Assembly: GCF_016429015.1 (NCBI RefSeq)
Contig: NZ_JAELTU010000075.1
Location: 1-33,550, forward strand
From: Rhizobium sp. ASV20
Lineage (GTDB): Bacteria; Pseudomonadota; Alphaproteobacteria; Rhizobiales; Rhizobiaceae
Direction of reading: 5' to 3'
Length of the DNA stretch: 33,550 bases
The translations under genes were made by a program, and so were the position numbers. Shown here one piece after another: positions 23,003-33,024 of this stretch. Every line of letters begins with the position of its first letter. The first letter of the stretch is position 1. Below the pieces are notes generated by a model, which searched no databases, had not been told where the DNA came from, and worked only from the letters and a program-made list of their open reading frames with translations.

Positions 23003-23825
23003 CGCTGATAGTTTCCTTAGGCGCCTTGCTGGGCCGGGGGTGCGAGCCGCTGCCGCGCGGAGATTTCCGCGTGAAGCGGTCAAGAGACGAGATCACCCCG
23101 CGAAGGACGCTGATTTCCTGCTCGGTAAACGCCCGGCGCGAGAGGACCGCCCGGAGATTGTCGACCATTTTCGGCTTTTTCCCGGCGGGATGGAAGTAAT
23201 TACGCGCATCCAACGCTTCCTCCAGCTGGTCGAAGAGGCCGAAAAGCTGATCCTTCGTCGAGGGCCGCTGTTCCAACGCCTGGAACGGTACAGCGCCCAG
23301 ATCCTCCATGCCCGATTTCATCCACTCATAGGACATCAGCAACACGGCCTGGGCAATATTGAGCGAGGCGAAAGCCGGATTGACGGGAAAAGTGACGATT
23401 TCGTCGGCCAGCGCCACTTCCTCGTTGGTCAGGCCCCAGCGCTCGCGTCCGAAGAGAATGCCCGTGCCCTCGCCCTCCTTGAACTTAGCACGAAGGGTCT
23501 CGGCCGCCACGACTGGCGAGCGGACCGGCTTGTAGCCATCCCGCTCGCGCGCGGTCGTCGCATAGACGAAATTGAGATCCGCGATTGCCTGTTCAAGCGT
23601 GTCGTAGACCTTCGTCGCCTCGATGATGTGATCGGCTTTGGAAGCGGTGGCCTGCGCCCTCTCGTTCGGCCAGCCATCGCGTGGATTGACGAGGCGCAGC
23701 TCGGCAAGGCCGAAATTCGCCATGGCGCGGGCCACCATGCCGATGTTCTCGCCCATCTGCGGCTCGACCAGAATGACGGCCGGCCCCTCGGCCAGAAGTT
23801 GACGTTCGCTGTTCGTGCCTGCCAT
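22983..23825 (-). CDS. trmJ: tRNA/rRNA 2'-O-methyltransferase, TrmJ-like (SPOUT family)
   Basis: A 280-residue SpoU-type methyltransferase with a trefoil-knot fold, expected to use S-adenosylmethionine to methylate a ribose 2'-OH, in TrmJ of tRNA position 32. Motif 1 EPQMGENIGMVARAMANFG (21-39) has the conserved Asn and Arg; motif 2 is ILFGRERWGLTNEE (123-136) and motif 3 FASLNIAQAV (152-161). The C-terminal extension of about 110 residues, ending in a charged SDDSNGE tail, matches the TrmJ class rather than the small TrmL. ATG 23825 fits the family; the frame extends to 23864 without a ribosome site. It is the first gene of the operon with murI and the GNAT gene. Confidence 0.9.
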   Translation of the reverse strand: MAGTNSERQLLAEGPAVILVEPQMGENIGMVARAMANFGLAELRLVNPRDGWPNERAQATASKADHIIEATKVYDTLEQAIADLNFVYATTARERDGYKPVRSPVVAAETLRAKFKEGEGTGILFGRERWGLTNEEVALADEIVTFPVNPAFASLNIAQAVLLMSYEWMKSGMEDLGAVPFQALEQRPSTKDQLFGLFDQLEEALDARNYFHPAGKKPKMVDNLRAVLSRRAFTEQEISVLRGVISSLDRFTRKSPRGSGSHPRPSKAPKETISDDSNGE

Positions 23826-23940
23826 GATGCTCAAAATCTCCGCGCGCGAACCCAATCGCGCCATTTACGGGTCGCAATAGCGGCACACCAACCGATCGGC
23901 AAGGTTTTTGCGCACCGGGCGCGGAGTAAACCCTCTCCGA

Positions 23941-24546
23941 CTACTGCGGATTTGCCGGCTTCTGCGGATCCGTGGACTGCTGTTGCTGATCGGCCGGCTG
24001 TTGTTGCTGCTGCTTGACGAGATCCTGCATCACGCTCTTGAGCGAACTCGGATTGCCATTGTCGTCGTTCGTGAGGATATCGTCGACGACTGACCGTCCG
24101 CCCTCCTCGATGACCTCGAAGCGCACCGTGGTCGTCTTCTGATAATCGGCATCGGAACCCATGCAGGTAGATTTCTTGAAGCTCGCCAGCACTTCCGTGA
24201 CATTATTCTTGGGTGGCTGGGCGATGATCGTCACATCCTGGAGCGGACAAGCATCCTGCGCATTGACGATAACGTCGTAGTCGAATGGCGAAATGCCGTC
24301 TTCGTCCGCAGCGGGAAACTGTGCGGCGGCCTGATATTTGGCCCCGAAATCCTTGCTGTAGACGTCCTTGAGTTTGTCGTCGCCGAAAATATCCTGCCAA
24401 TCGCTGTCGCCGCCGGCCCAGTTCGAGACGGTTGCATCCATGATGACCTTGACCGGCGCCGTCGCGTCCGCCGCCAAAGCCATATTTGCACCTAGAGAGA
24501 ACTGAAAGAGCGTAAAGGCAAGCGCGGATACGGTGAATCTTTGCAT
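23941..24546 (-). CDS. Exported protein with Gln-rich C-terminus, hypothetical
   Basis: A 201-residue protein of unknown family. Residues 1-25 are a clear signal peptide (MQRF, hydrophobic core, ANMALA) with cleavage expected before Ala26. The mature part has two Cys (in DACPLQD and KSTCMGSD) that could pair in the periplasm, and alternating hydrophobic strands. The last 30 residues are low complexity: two Gln runs separated by PAD, then STDPQKPANPQ. ATG 24546 is chosen for the signal peptide and GGA eight bases upstream; the frame extends to 24651. It is read away from icd, sharing a 223-base divergent region, and ends 115 bases before trmJ starts on the same strand. Confidence 0.75.
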   Translation of the reverse strand: MQRFTVSALAFTLFQFSLGANMALAADATAPVKVIMDATVSNWAGGDSDWQDIFGDDKLKDVYSKDFGAKYQAAAQFPAADEDGISPFDYDVIVNAQDACPLQDVTIIAQPPKNNVTEVLASFKKSTCMGSDADYQKTTTVRFEVIEEGGRSVVDDILTNDDNGNPSSLKSVMQDLVKQQQQQPADQQQQSTDPQKPANPQ

Positions 24547-24679
24547 GGTATGATTCCGTGACAACAGGCAAAACTCGCGCGAGATTAGTCCCATCGATCG
24601 CTTTGGCAATGGCCCCATCGCAAAAAGCGGCCCATGCCCGCGAATGATCAAAAAGGCGATGCGAAAGGCTCTATCGGCT

Positions 24680-24707
24680 TTGCGTTCGCCGCTTGCGGTG
24701 TTATAGC
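24680..24707 (+). promoter_or_regulatory. Candidate promoter for icd
   Basis: TTGCGT (24680-24685) and TATAGC (24702-24707) are separated by 16 bases; the -10 matches four of six consensus positions and the -35 three of six. Transcription would begin near 24714, about 56 bases before the icd ATG. The ribosome site GAGG is at normal distance. Moderate support only. Confidence 0.35.
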
Positions 24708-24769
24708 GCTCGGGACTTCACATTACCCACAGGACCAAGCGGTCCCATCAGCTTAGACGAGGCAGAAGT

Positions 24770-25984
24770 ATGAAGAAGATCAAGGTCGCTAACCCCGTTG
24801 CCGATCTCGATGGCGACGAAATGACTCGCATCATCTGGCAGTTTATCAAAGACAAACTGATCTACCCCTACCTCGATATCGATATCGACTACTACGACCT
24901 CTCAGTCGAAAACCGCGACGCAACCAACGACCAGGTTACCGTCGATGCCGCCAACGCCATCAAGAAGCATGGCGTCGGCATCAAGTGCGCGACGATCACC
25001 CCGGACGAAGACCGCGTCAAGGAATTCAACCTGAAGCAGATGTGGAAGAGCCCGAACGGCACGATCCGCAACATCCTCGGCGGCGTCATCTTCCGCGAGC
25101 CGATCATCTGCAACAACGTACCGCGCCTCGTCCCCGGCTGGACCAAGCCGATCGTCGTCGGCCGTCACGCCTTCGGCGACCAGTACCGCGCCACCGATTT
25201 CAAGTTCCCCGGCAAGGGCAAGCTGACGATCAAGTTCGTCGGCGAAGACGGCACGGTCATTGAAAAGGACGTTTTCGACGCCCCCGGCTCCGGCGTTGCC
25301 ATGGCCATGTACAACCTGGACGAATCGATCCGCGAATTCGCCCGTGCCTCGATGATGTACGGCCTGATGCGCAAGTGGCCGGTCTACCTCTCCACGAAGA
25401 ACACCATCCTCAAGGCCTATGACGGCCGCTTCAAGGACATCTTCGAAGAAGTTTACCAGAACGAGTTCAAGGCGCAGTTCGACGAAGCCGGCATCACCTA
25501 CGAGCACCGCCTGATCGACGACATGGTCGCTTCCGCGCTGAAGTGGTCCGGTGGGTACGTCTGGGCCTGCAAGAACTACGACGGCGACGTCCAGTCCGAC
25601 ACGGTCGCCCAGGGCTTCGGCTCGCTCGGCCTGATGACCTCGGTTCTCCTGACGCCGGATGGCAAGACGGTCGAAGCCGAAGCCGCACACGGCACGGTGA
25701 CCCGTCACTACCGTCAGCACCAGAAGGGCCAGGAAACCTCGACGAACTCGATCGCTTCGATCTTCGCCTGGACCCGCGGCCTCGCTCATCGCGCCAAGCT
25801 CGACGACAACGCCGAACTCGCGAAGTTCGCCTCCACGCTTGAAAAAGTCTGCGTCGACACGGTCGAAGCCGGCTTCATGACCAAGGATCTTGCGCTGCTC
25901 ATCGGCCCGGATCAGCCGTGGCTCTCGACCACCGCTTTCCTCGACAAGATCGACGAAAACCTCCAGAAGGCCATGGCTGCCTAA
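24770..25984 (+). CDS. icd: NADP-dependent isocitrate dehydrogenase (eukaryotic-like type)
   Basis: Oxidatively decarboxylates isocitrate to 2-oxoglutarate in the citric acid cycle, making NADPH. The 404-residue product belongs to the homodimeric type shared with eukaryotic IDH1/2, not the E. coli Icd type: it begins with KVANPVADLDGDEMTRIIWQFIKDKLI, has the substrate-binding SPNGTIRNILGG and the GRHAFGDQYRATDF segment carrying the Arg equivalent of human IDH1 Arg132, the EHRLIDDMVA metal site, and EAAHGTVTRHYR for NADP binding. All are intact. GAGGCAGAAGT precedes the ATG. A strong terminator follows 24 bases after the stop, so it is monocistronic. This type is standard in rhizobia. Confidence 0.97.
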   Translation: MKKIKVANPVADLDGDEMTRIIWQFIKDKLIYPYLDIDIDYYDLSVENRDATNDQVTVDAANAIKKHGVGIKCATITPDEDRVKEFNLKQMWKSPNGTIRNILGGVIFREPIICNNVPRLVPGWTKPIVVGRHAFGDQYRATDFKFPGKGKLTIKFVGEDGTVIEKDVFDAPGSGVAMAMYNLDESIREFARASMMYGLMRKWPVYLSTKNTILKAYDGRFKDIFEEVYQNEFKAQFDEAGITYEHRLIDDMVASALKWSGGYVWACKNYDGDVQSDTVAQGFGSLGLMTSVLLTPDGKTVEAEAAHGTVTRHYRQHQKGQETSTNSIASIFAWTRGLAHRAKLDDNAELAKFASTLEKVCVDTVEAGFMTKDLALLIGPDQPWLSTTAFLDKIDENLQKAMAA

Positions 25985-26008
25985 GCCTGACCAATATCAT
26001 AAGTTGTG

Positions 26009-26040
26009 AAAACCCGGCCCTCGCGCCGGGTTTTCTTTTG
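26009..26040 (+). terminator. Intrinsic terminator of icd
   Basis: AAAACCCGGC (26009-26018) pairs perfectly with GCCGGGTTTT (26025-26034) around a 6-base loop and is followed by CTTTTG. The 10-base GC-core stem with T-rich trail is a convincing terminator placed 24 bases after the icd stop. Confidence 0.9.
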
Positions 26041-26105
26041 CCCGGAAGCTTGCCGTCGCAGCGGACCGGTGGCAACAATGCGCGCGTCAAAAATGGGAGA
26101 GACCA

Positions 26106-26732
26106 ATGGCTGAAGAACTTGTTTTCTACACCAACCCCATGTCGCGCGGACGCATCGCCCGCTGGATGCTTGAGGAAATCGGCCAGCCCTACCGCACCGA
26201 GTATCTCGACTACGGCACGACGATGAAGTCACCCGAATATCTTTCCGTGAACCCGATGGGCAAGGTTCCGGCGATCAAGCATGGCGATACCGTCGTCACC
26301 GAGGGTGCCGCCATCTGTGCCTATCTGGCTGAAACTTTCCCGCAGGCTGGCCTTGCGCCGACGGCCGCCGAACGCGGCCGCTATTTCCGCTGGATGTTCT
26401 TCGCTGCCGGTCCATTCGAGACGGCGGTTACCAACCGTGCGCTTGGCTTCGAAGTTCCGCCCGAACGCCTGCGCATGGCAGGCTGCGGCAGCTTCCAAAA
26501 CGTGCTGGATACGATCGAGTATGCGGTCTCGGGCTCGTCATTCATCGCCGGCGACCGTTTCACGGCCGCCGACGTCTATGTCGGTTCGCATATCGGCTGG
26601 GGTCTCAATTTCGGCACGATCGAGAAGCGCCAGGCCTTCGTCGATTATTGGGCCAGGGTCAGCGACCGCGACGCCTATCGCCGTGGCAACGATATCGATA
26701 ATGCCGCAATGCCGAAGAAGGAAAACACCTGA
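26106..26732 (+). CDS. Glutathione S-transferase family protein
   Basis: Cytosolic 208-residue glutathione transferase-like protein. The N-terminal thioredoxin fold has FYTNPMSRGRIARWMLEEIG, where Ser13 is the likely catalytic hydroxyl near the glutathione thiol, NPMGKVPAIKHGD with the cis-Pro, and VTEGAAICAYLAETFP, the glutathione gamma-glutamyl binding turn. The all-helical C-terminal domain includes FIAGDRFTAADVYVGSHI, the usual N-capping box with its conserved Asp. GGGAGAGACCA precedes the ATG. The substrate is unknown. The gene follows the icd terminator and converges with the AraC-type gene, 49 bases away. Confidence 0.92.
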   Translation: MAEELVFYTNPMSRGRIARWMLEEIGQPYRTEYLDYGTTMKSPEYLSVNPMGKVPAIKHGDTVVTEGAAICAYLAETFPQAGLAPTAAERGRYFRWMFFAAGPFETAVTNRALGFEVPPERLRMAGCGSFQNVLDTIEYAVSGSSFIAGDRFTAADVYVGSHIGWGLNFGTIEKRQAFVDYWARVSDRDAYRRGNDIDNAAMPKKENT

Positions 26733-26771
26733 ACATTCAAGGCGCTGAAGAGAAATCCTCAGTCGAGAATT

Positions 26772-26800
26772 CTATATGCCGCTATTTCAGCGGCATATAG
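26772..26800. repeat. Perfect 12-base inverted repeat at the convergent GST/AraC gene ends
   Basis: CTATATGCCGCT (26772-26783) and AGCGGCATATAG (26789-26800) are perfectly complementary around a 5-base loop. The right arm and part of the left arm encode the last residues and stop codon of the AraC-type gene. No strong T-tract follows on either strand, so it may be a weak bidirectional terminator or an mRNA-end stabiliser. Confidence 0.6.
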
Positions 26801-27633
26801 ATATCGGTCAAGAGCTCCGTCGGCGGCACGTCGCGCGGATTGTTGATATATTCTTCAAACATGACGGTATCGCGCAACTGTCGCCCGGAGGCAGGCAGCC
26901 ATTGCGCATAGAGCCATTGATAGGCCTTGTGCATGTTCGCATAAGGCCCCTTGTGGCGAAGCACGGCATACTCGCCGCCCTCAAGCGAACGCCTCTCCAG
27001 AGGAGCATCGATAGCGACTGCCTCCCCCGCCGTGACACAAGCGTAAGAGCGCAGCTTGTCAACATCGACGACATCCGGATCGTCGAGATAGATGCCGATC
27101 ATGCGCATGTCAGGCCCGGCAAGACCGCGAGTGAAGATCGTTCCGAAAAGCGTCTCGAAAGCCTGGCCGATCTGCATGTAGGAGCCACGATGAGCGACAC
27201 CGACGAGTGACATCGGGGAGATGGTACGAAGCGTAACGTCGAACAAAACAGTAATCCTTCCTTGGGTGTTGGGTTCGAAGATCGTGTGGCTTCCCTCATT
27301 CCGATATCGCGCTGGCGGCATGCCGTAGACGGATCCGAAGATGCGGTTGAACGATTGGAGGTTGGGATAGCCCGACCGCTTTGCAATGTCGCTGACGGAT
27401 AGACGGGTGTTGACGAGATCGCCGGCGGCGCGATGCAGCCGAAGCCGCTTGACCGTTGCCGCCGCCGTCTCGCCATAGATCGCCCGATAGATCCTGTGCC
27501 AGTGATAGCTGGACATGCAGGCGATTTCGGCGAGCTTTTCCATATCGAGCTCCTCGTCCAGATGCTCGTGGATATAGGCCGAAACCCGACGCAGTCGGGT
27601 CTCGTAAAGCGTCCACGCCGTTCCACCACTCAT
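26782..27633 (-). CDS. AraC family transcriptional regulator with GyrI-like effector domain
   Basis: A 283-residue regulator. Residues 10-112 are an AraC DNA-binding domain with two helix-turn-helix units: MEKLAEIACMSSYHWHRIYRA (31-51) and SVSDIAKRSGYPNLQSFNRIFGSVYGMPPARYR (79-111). Residues about 128-283 resemble the GyrI-like small-molecule-binding domain (as in Rob, SbmC and BmrR-type effector domains): VTLRTISPMSLVGVAHRG, then the EYAVLRHKGPYANMHKAYQWLYAQWLP block. This N-terminal HTH, C-terminal GyrI order is the Rob arrangement and suggests a multidrug or toxic-compound sensor. ATG 27633 has AAGGGG six bases upstream. The ligand and targets are unknown; the adjacent GST gene is a possible but unproven target. 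Confidence 0.9.
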   Translation of the reverse strand: MSGGTAWTLYETRLRRVSAYIHEHLDEELDMEKLAEIACMSSYHWHRIYRAIYGETAAATVKRLRLHRAAGDLVNTRLSVSDIAKRSGYPNLQSFNRIFGSVYGMPPARYRNEGSHTIFEPNTQGRITVLFDVTLRTISPMSLVGVAHRGSYMQIGQAFETLFGTIFTRGLAGPDMRMIGIYLDDPDVVDVDKLRSYACVTAGEAVAIDAPLERRSLEGGEYAVLRHKGPYANMHKAYQWLYAQWLPASGRQLRDTVMFEEYINNPRDVPPTELLTDIYMPLK

Positions 27634-27708
27634 GTCAAACCCCTTGCAAATCGATCGGCCCGACAAGACCATAACCTGATTTGACAAATCCTGCTGACTT
27701 GCACGCAC

Positions 27709-27742
27709 CAAAGAAAATGGCGGACACCGAGGTATCCGCCAT
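27709..27742 (-). terminator. Intrinsic terminator of alaS
   Basis: Read on minus, ATGGCGGA pairs with TCCGCCAT (plus-strand arms 27717-27724 and 27735-27742), with further pairing inside, and is followed by TTTTCTTT. It lies 27 bases after the alaS stop and upstream of the AraC-type gene on the same strand, which therefore needs its own promoter in 27634-27708. Confidence 0.75.
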
Positions 27743-27769
27743 CCAATTTACAAACATGAAATCAGCACA

Positions 27770-30430
<2,661 letters not shown>

Positions 30431-30464
30431 AGGGGGCCCTTCAGTACTGCCGTCAGCAACGAGA

Positions 30465-30565
30465 GCAATTCCAGGAAAAGTGTGCAGCGGCTTTCCACCT
30501 GGAATTGCGTTAAAACAATAGCCTAGAGCGGTTCGAAGCTTCAGTGAAGAGTTGAACCGATCTAG
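30465..30565. repeat. RIME1-like intergenic element with two palindromes
   Basis: About 101 bases hold two large inverted repeats. The first is GCAATTCCAGG (30465-30475) with CCTGGAATTGC (30498-30508), 11 of 11 paired, with an inner GGAAA/TTTCC pairing. The second is CTAGAGCGGTTC (30523-30534) with GAACCGATCTAG (30554-30565), 11 of 12 paired, with an inner CTTC/GAAG. Size, the two-palindrome layout and the words GGAATTGCGTTAAAACAA and TAGAGCGGTTC match my memory of the RIME1-type repeat scattered through rhizobial intergenic regions. It lies 34 bases before the alaS ATG, so it is probably transcribed as alaS leader. Confidence 0.75.
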
Positions 30566-30615
30566 CGTCAAAGTCAGTGGCTTTTATCGTTCGCTCCGGG
30601 CGCTGTCCAGCCGCA

Positions 30616-30659
30616 CGAACAAAACCGGCCGCACATCCCTTGGACAATGCGGCCGGTTT
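30616..30659 (-). terminator. Probable intrinsic terminator of recA
   Basis: AAACCGGCCGCA (30622-30633) and TGCGGCCGGTTT (30648-30659) form a perfect 12-base stem with a 14-base loop. Read on minus the stem ends in GGTTTT followed by GTTC; the T-run is short, but the stem is very stable. It lies 46 bases after the recA stop, so alaS should have its own promoter. Confidence 0.7.
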
Positions 30660-30705
30660 CGGCATTTCTTGCTATATCAGCCCGGGAATTGCTCCCGCAA
30701 AACCG

Positions 30706-31794
30706 TTACTCGCCTGCGGAGTCGCCGTCGTCGCCGGAATCCGGGCCGCCGTTCTGCAGGAAGCGGTCGGCGATCAGGCCAGCGTTCTGGCGCAGCGACA
30801 ACTCGATCTCGCGTGAAAGATCCGGATTGTCGCGCAGGAAGATCTTCGCGTTTTCGCGGCCCTGCCCGAGACGCTGGCTGTTATAGGAGAACCATGCGCC
30901 GGACTTTTCGACGATACCGGCCTTGACGCCGAGATCGACCAGCTCGCCGGTCTTGGAAACACCTTCGCCATACATGATGTCGAATTCGACCTGCTTGAAG
31001 GGAGGCGCCATCTTGTTCTTGACGACCTTCACGCGGGTCTGGTTGCCGATCACCTCTTCGCGCTCCTTGACCGCACCGATACGACGGATATCGAGGCGAA
31101 CCGAGGCGTAGAACTTCAGCGCGTTACCGCCAGTCGTAGTCTCAGGCGAGCCGAACATGACGCCGATCTTCATACGGATCTGGTTGATGAAGATCACCAT
31201 CGTGTTGGACTTCGAGATCGAAGCCGTGAGCTTGCGCAGCGCCTGACTCATAAGGCGAGCTTGCAGGCCCGGCAGGCTGTCGCCCATTTCGCCCTCGATT
31301 TCGGCGCGAGGCGTCAGAGCAGCCACGGAGTCGACGACGAGAACGTCAATGGCGCCGGAGCGTACCAGCGTATCGGTAATTTCGAGCGCCTGCTCACCTG
31401 TATCCGGCTGCGAGATCAAAAGATTCTGCAGGTCGACGCCAAGCTTGCGGGCATATACCGGATCGAGCGCATGTTCCGCGTCGACGAAGGCGCAGATGCC
31501 GCCCTTCTTCTGTGCCTCTGCGATGGTCTGCAGCGCCAGCGTGGTCTTACCGGAGCTTTCCGGTCCATAGATTTCGATGATACGACCCTTCGGCAAGCCG
31601 CCGATGCCAAGGGCAATATCGAGGCTCAAAGAGCCAGTGGAAACCGTTTCGATTTCGACCACATTCTCGTTTGAGCCGAGCTTCATGATCGAGCCCTTGC
31701 CGAACGACCGCTCAATTTGAGAGAGTGCCGCTTCAAGTGCCTTGCTTTTATCCACCGATTTGTCCTCTACAAGCCGCAAAGAATTCTGAGACAT
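30706..31794 (-). CDS. recA: Recombinase A
   Basis: Forms ATP-dependent filaments on single-stranded DNA for homologous recombination and triggers LexA self-cleavage in the SOS response. The 362-residue product has Walker A GPESSGKTT, Walker B LVVDSVAAL, the DNA-binding loop L1 with MGDSLPGLQARLMSQALRKL and loop L2 with IRMKIGVMFGSPETTTGGNALKFYAS, and the acidic C-terminal tail GGPDSGDDGDSAGE. It starts MSQNSLRLVEDKSVDKSKALEAAL as in rhizobial RecA. ATG 31794 has AAAGGTGG five bases upstream; the frame continues 32 codons with no family sequence. Regulation by LexA is indicated by the operator-like site in the upstream region. Confidence 0.98.
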   Translation of the reverse strand: MSQNSLRLVEDKSVDKSKALEAALSQIERSFGKGSIMKLGSNENVVEIETVSTGSLSLDIALGIGGLPKGRIIEIYGPESSGKTTLALQTIAEAQKKGGICAFVDAEHALDPVYARKLGVDLQNLLISQPDTGEQALEITDTLVRSGAIDVLVVDSVAALTPRAEIEGEMGDSLPGLQARLMSQALRKLTASISKSNTMVIFINQIRMKIGVMFGSPETTTGGNALKFYASVRLDIRRIGAVKEREEVIGNQTRVKVVKNKMAPPFKQVEFDIMYGEGVSKTGELVDLGVKAGIVEKSGAWFSYNSQRLGQGRENAKIFLRDNPDLSREIELSLRQNAGLIADRFLQNGGPDSGDDGDSAGE

Positions 31795-31853
31795 TCGATC
31801 CACCTTTAGGTTATTGAAGCCGCTCAAGCAATGTCGCCGCTGATGAGAATTCT

Positions 31854-31879
31854 GTACTCTATTTGTTCTCTTATCGCAA
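31854..31879 (-). promoter_or_regulatory. Probable LexA (SOS) operator of recA
   Basis: TTG (31863-31865), 11 bases, then CAA (31877-31879) is exactly the TTG-N11-CAA form reported, as I recall, for the R. etli recA operator. Overlapping it, GTAC (31854-31857), 7 bases, GTTC (31865-31868) is a one-mismatch copy of the general alphaproteobacterial GTTC-N7-GTTC box. The site lies 60-85 bases upstream of the recA start codon, right for a promoter-overlapping operator. Confidence 0.7.
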
Positions 31880-31978
31880 GAGCATAACAAGCAATTGAAA
31901 GAAAAAGGTAAAATGAATTCCGTTCTACTTTTGTTTTCTCCTTTCTTACCAGGTACTTACATATCGGGGACGATAGGT

Positions 31979-31995
31979 TCCGCCATGTTGGCGGA
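31979..31995. promoter_or_regulatory. 17-base palindrome upstream of psuK
   Basis: TCCGCCA (31979-31985) and TGGCGGA (31989-31995) are perfect inverted repeats around TGT, 38 bases before the psuK ATG. This could be an operator for the pseudouridine genes or a leader hairpin; a T6 run at 32008-32013 is too far for a classical terminator. It is 185 bases from recA, so less likely to serve it. Confidence 0.4.
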
Positions 31996-32033
31996 CGGCT
32001 CGATTCGCTTTTTTGACTGCTGAGGAAAACCAT

Positions 32034-32978
32034 ATGGCGAAGAAGATTCTCGTTCTCGGCGGTGCTCATGTCGATCGGCGTGGCCGCATTTTCGGCGAGA
32101 CGGCCCCCGGAGCCAGCAACCCCGGAGCATGGTTTGAAGAGCCCGGCGGCGGCGGCTTCAATGCAGCTCGCAATTTGGCCCGTCTCGGTTTCGATGTCAG
32201 GATGATATCGCCGCGCGGCGGCGATCCCTCCGGCGAAATGGTCGCGGAGGCCGCGAGCCATGCCGGCGTCGAGGATACGCCCTTCGTCTTCCTCGACCGC
32301 AAGACGCCGAGCTATACCGCGATCCTCGAGCGCGACGGCAATCTGGTCATCGCGCTTGCCGATATGGAGCTCTACCAGCTGTTCTCGCCCCGGCGCCTGG
32401 CGATTCGCGCCGTTCGCGATGCGTTCAAGGCGGCCGATCTCATTCTCTGCGACGCCAATCTGCCGGCCGAGACTCTAGCCGCAATCGCGATTAAAGCGGC
32501 AACAGGCGGCAAGCCCGTCGCGGCCATCGCGATCTCGCCCGCCAAAGTCATGCGACTGAAGCCATGCCTTGCCGGCATCGATCATCTCTTTCTCAATGAA
32601 GCCGAAGCCGCAGCGCTGACGGGCAGCCGTCCGGAAAACCCTCGAGAATGGATCAGCGGATTGCGGGCGCTCGGGTTGCGCAATGGCGTCATCACGCGCG
32701 GCAAACGCGAGCTGATTGCATTCTCGCAGGATGCGGTCGTCAGCCTGCAGCCGCCGATCGTCGACAACGTCGCCGATGTCACCGGAGCGGGAGATTCGCT
32801 CGCTTCCGGCGTTCTGGCCGCCCTGCTGGCCGGTCACGACCTCGCCGAAGCTGTTCGTCACGGTACGGCGGCGGCGGCGATCACCGTGCAATCTCCGTTC
32901 GCGACGGCCGAAAATCTTTCGCCCGAACTGCTAAACTCGATGTTGGCACTTGTTCCCAAGGCCGAAATTCTGTCATGA
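32034..32978 (+). CDS. psuK: PfkB family kinase, probable pseudouridine kinase
   Basis: A 314-residue ribokinase-fold sugar kinase. N-terminal KKILVLGGAHVDRRGRI and the double-Gly GGGGFNAARNLARLG (38-52) are PfkB signature 1; NVADVTGAGDSLASG (245-259) is signature 2 with catalytic base Asp254. LNEAEAAALTG is the usual linker motif. The function as pseudouridine kinase (making pseudouridine 5'-phosphate) is inferred from the next gene, a clear pseudouridine-phosphate glycosidase; the pair is a common operon. ATG 32034 has GAGGA seven bases upstream; a TTG at 32013 would add seven residues without support. It is read away from recA across a 239-base region. psuG starts 46 bases after its stop. 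Confidence 0.88.
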   Translation: MAKKILVLGGAHVDRRGRIFGETAPGASNPGAWFEEPGGGGFNAARNLARLGFDVRMISPRGGDPSGEMVAEAASHAGVEDTPFVFLDRKTPSYTAILERDGNLVIALADMELYQLFSPRRLAIRAVRDAFKAADLILCDANLPAETLAAIAIKAATGGKPVAAIAISPAKVMRLKPCLAGIDHLFLNEAEAAALTGSRPENPREWISGLRALGLRNGVITRGKRELIAFSQDAVVSLQPPIVDNVADVTGAGDSLASGVLAALLAGHDLAEAVRHGTAAAAITVQSPFATAENLSPELLNSMLALVPKAEILS

Positions 32979-33024
32979 AGCTTCTTCAAAACGCGTAAAT
33001 AGTTTCAGTGAATTGGAAACGAAA

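Noticed and set aside
32975..32998. Seven-codon frame MKLLQNA whose ATG overlaps the psuK stop, before psuG
   Set aside because: The ATGA overlap looks like coupling, but there is no ribosome site and the length is within chance; nothing supports a leader peptide.
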